Position numbers and translations under genes: made by a program. Below are positions 5,714-6,314 of a DNA stretch of 6,314 nt, piece by piece (position 1 is the stretch's first letter; each line of letters begins with the position of its first letter). The notes beneath the pieces are model-generated. The model searched no databases, had not been told where the DNA came from, and worked only from the letters and a program-made list of their open reading frames with translations. The DNA lies in contig JAISKR010000016.1 of assembly GCA_031260845.1 (NCBI GenBank), positions 1 through 6,314 on the forward strand, in the 5' to 3' direction. This DNA is from Bacteroidales bacterium (GTDB lineage: Bacteria > Bacteroidota > Bacteroidia > Bacteroidales > UBA4181).

Positions 5714-5730
5714 TTGTCAACTGTCAATTA
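5714..5730. repeat. 17 bp direct repeat, copy 2
   Basis: Exact second copy of the 5679-5695 repeat, ending seven bases before the dipeptidase start codon. It therefore occupies the region that would hold the 5' untranslated leader or ribosome-loading site of that gene. Confidence 0.8.
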
Positions 5731-5737
5731 AATAAAG

Positions 5738-6314
5738 ATGAAAGCAAGTCAAAAAATAGCGGTCTGTGTGGTGGCGGTGCTCGTGAGCATCCTTTGTTTG
5801 TTGGTGTTTTGGCAGGATAAGGAATCGAAACGACCAATAATAGCGGATAGCGACATGATTGAGGTTCTAAAACCGCCCGCTCAACCGCAGAAGAATATTC
5901 GGCAAATCCCCGCTCAGGGTTTGGTGAGGATACTTGATATTGACACCGCTGTCATCATCGAATTGAAATATGCCACTGCCGATAATTTCACCGGACAGGT
6001 GCTATACGACGACGCAGAGGCATATCTGCAAAGGAACGTCGCGGAAATGCTGCATACCGCCGGCGTGTATCTGCAAACGGTCAGACCGGACTTGCGATTG
6101 CTCGTATATGATGCTGCAAGACCGTTAAGCGTACAGCAAAAAATGTGGGAAAAAGTGAAAGATACCCCATATCGCAACTATGTAGCCCGCCCCGACCGGA
6201 CAGGATTGCACAATTACGGGGCTGCGGTGGATATTACCCTTTGCAACAAGCAGGGACAAGCCTTGGACATGGGCACGCCATTCGATTATTTCGGCGAAGC
6301 CGCCGGCGTAGCCA
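5738..6314 (+). CDS. D-Ala-D-Ala dipeptidase, VanX/DdpX family (M15), 5' part
   Basis: The frame runs from ATG 5738 off the window edge: 192 codons seen, C-terminus missing. Residues 7-25 are hydrophobic, a signal peptide or membrane anchor, so the enzyme acts in the periplasm or on the inner-membrane face. From about 64 it reads as peptidase family M15D: an ILDIDTAVIIELKYATADNF region (65-84), VYDAARPLSVQQ (123-134, with Arg128 in the position of the catalytic Arg of VanX), then LHNYGAAVDITL (157-168) with zinc ligands His158 and Asp165 in the H-x6-D spacing of VanX, and MGTPFDYFGEAAG (178-190). The distal Glu and His ligands would lie beyond the edge. The family hydrolyses the D-Ala-D-Ala dipeptide; in organisms without vanA/vanH it usually recycles peptidoglycan dipeptide, so resistance should not be inferred. 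No promoter match is evident; repeats lie just upstream. Confidence 0.9.
   Translation, partial: MKASQKIAVCVVAVLVSILCLLVFWQDKESKRPIIADSDMIEVLKPPAQPQKNIRQIPAQGLVRILDIDTAVIIELKYATADNFTGQVLYDDAEAYLQRNVAEMLHTAGVYLQTVRPDLRLLVYDAARPLSVQQKMWEKVKDTPYRNYVARPDRTGLHNYGAAVDITLCNKQGQALDMGTPFDYFGEAAGVA

Noticed and set aside
5551..5730. CRISPR array
   Set aside because: Units are 10-11 bp and degenerate with no spacers, and the 17 bp repeat has only two copies; no cas genes are present.
5649..5735. 28-codon frame ending just before the dipeptidase ATG, a possible second leader peptide
   Set aside because: It is largely made of the two direct repeats, has no amino-acid bias, and no terminator or alternative pairing follows before 5738.
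5738..6314. Vancomycin resistance gene vanX
   Set aside because: The family match is good but no vanH, vanA, vanR or vanS appears in the window; stand-alone members commonly serve dipeptide recycling.

Overview
The window looks like a chromosomal segment from a Bacteroidota genome, most probably Bacteroidales. The evidence is: a TAnnTTTG-type -7 promoter element; AT-rich start contexts without Shine-Dalgarno sequences; a LeuA of Bacteroides type; a lipoprotein whose cysteine is followed by Lys-Glu-Asp, as in Bacteroidota surface lipoproteins; and LVIVD-repeat and small outer-membrane barrel genes. Genus and species cannot be told. All recognisable genes are on the + strand.

Layout. 1-87: the 3' end or remnant of a gene resembling the DUF2442 N-terminus, followed by a terminator (100-134). 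217-363: a promoter and a leader that reads as a classic ribosome-mediated attenuator. It has a 20-residue Leu/Ile-rich leader peptide (247-309), an antiterminator arm with the same 9 bases as the terminator's 3' arm, and an intrinsic terminator ending 14 nt before leuA. 378-1877: leuA (2-isopropylmalate synthase), complete. 1943-3989: a tightly packed cassette of two LVIVD-repeat envelope proteins (the second a probable surface lipoprotein) and a small outer-membrane beta-barrel, closed by a hairpin over the last stop codon. 3990-4296: a non-coding gap with possible gene debris and a weak promoter. 4297-5547: a pair comprising a small acidic-tailed conserved protein and a membrane-anchored helix-hairpin-helix (ComEA-like) protein. 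5551-5730: an array of eight 10-11 bp units, then two exact 17 bp direct repeats. 5738-end: the 5' part of a VanX/DdpX-like D-Ala-D-Ala dipeptidase, cut by the window edge.

How it works together. The leader should couple leuA transcription to the supply of charged leucyl- (and perhaps isoleucyl-) tRNA: starvation stalls the ribosome, frees segment 2 to pair with segment 3 and blocks the terminator. The three envelope genes probably form one transcription unit acting at the outer membrane. The HhH protein and its small partner are probably co-transcribed. The dipeptidase has its own upstream region, filled with repeats. The most interesting signals are the leuA attenuator, the LVIVD/barrel cassette and the helically phased repeat array.
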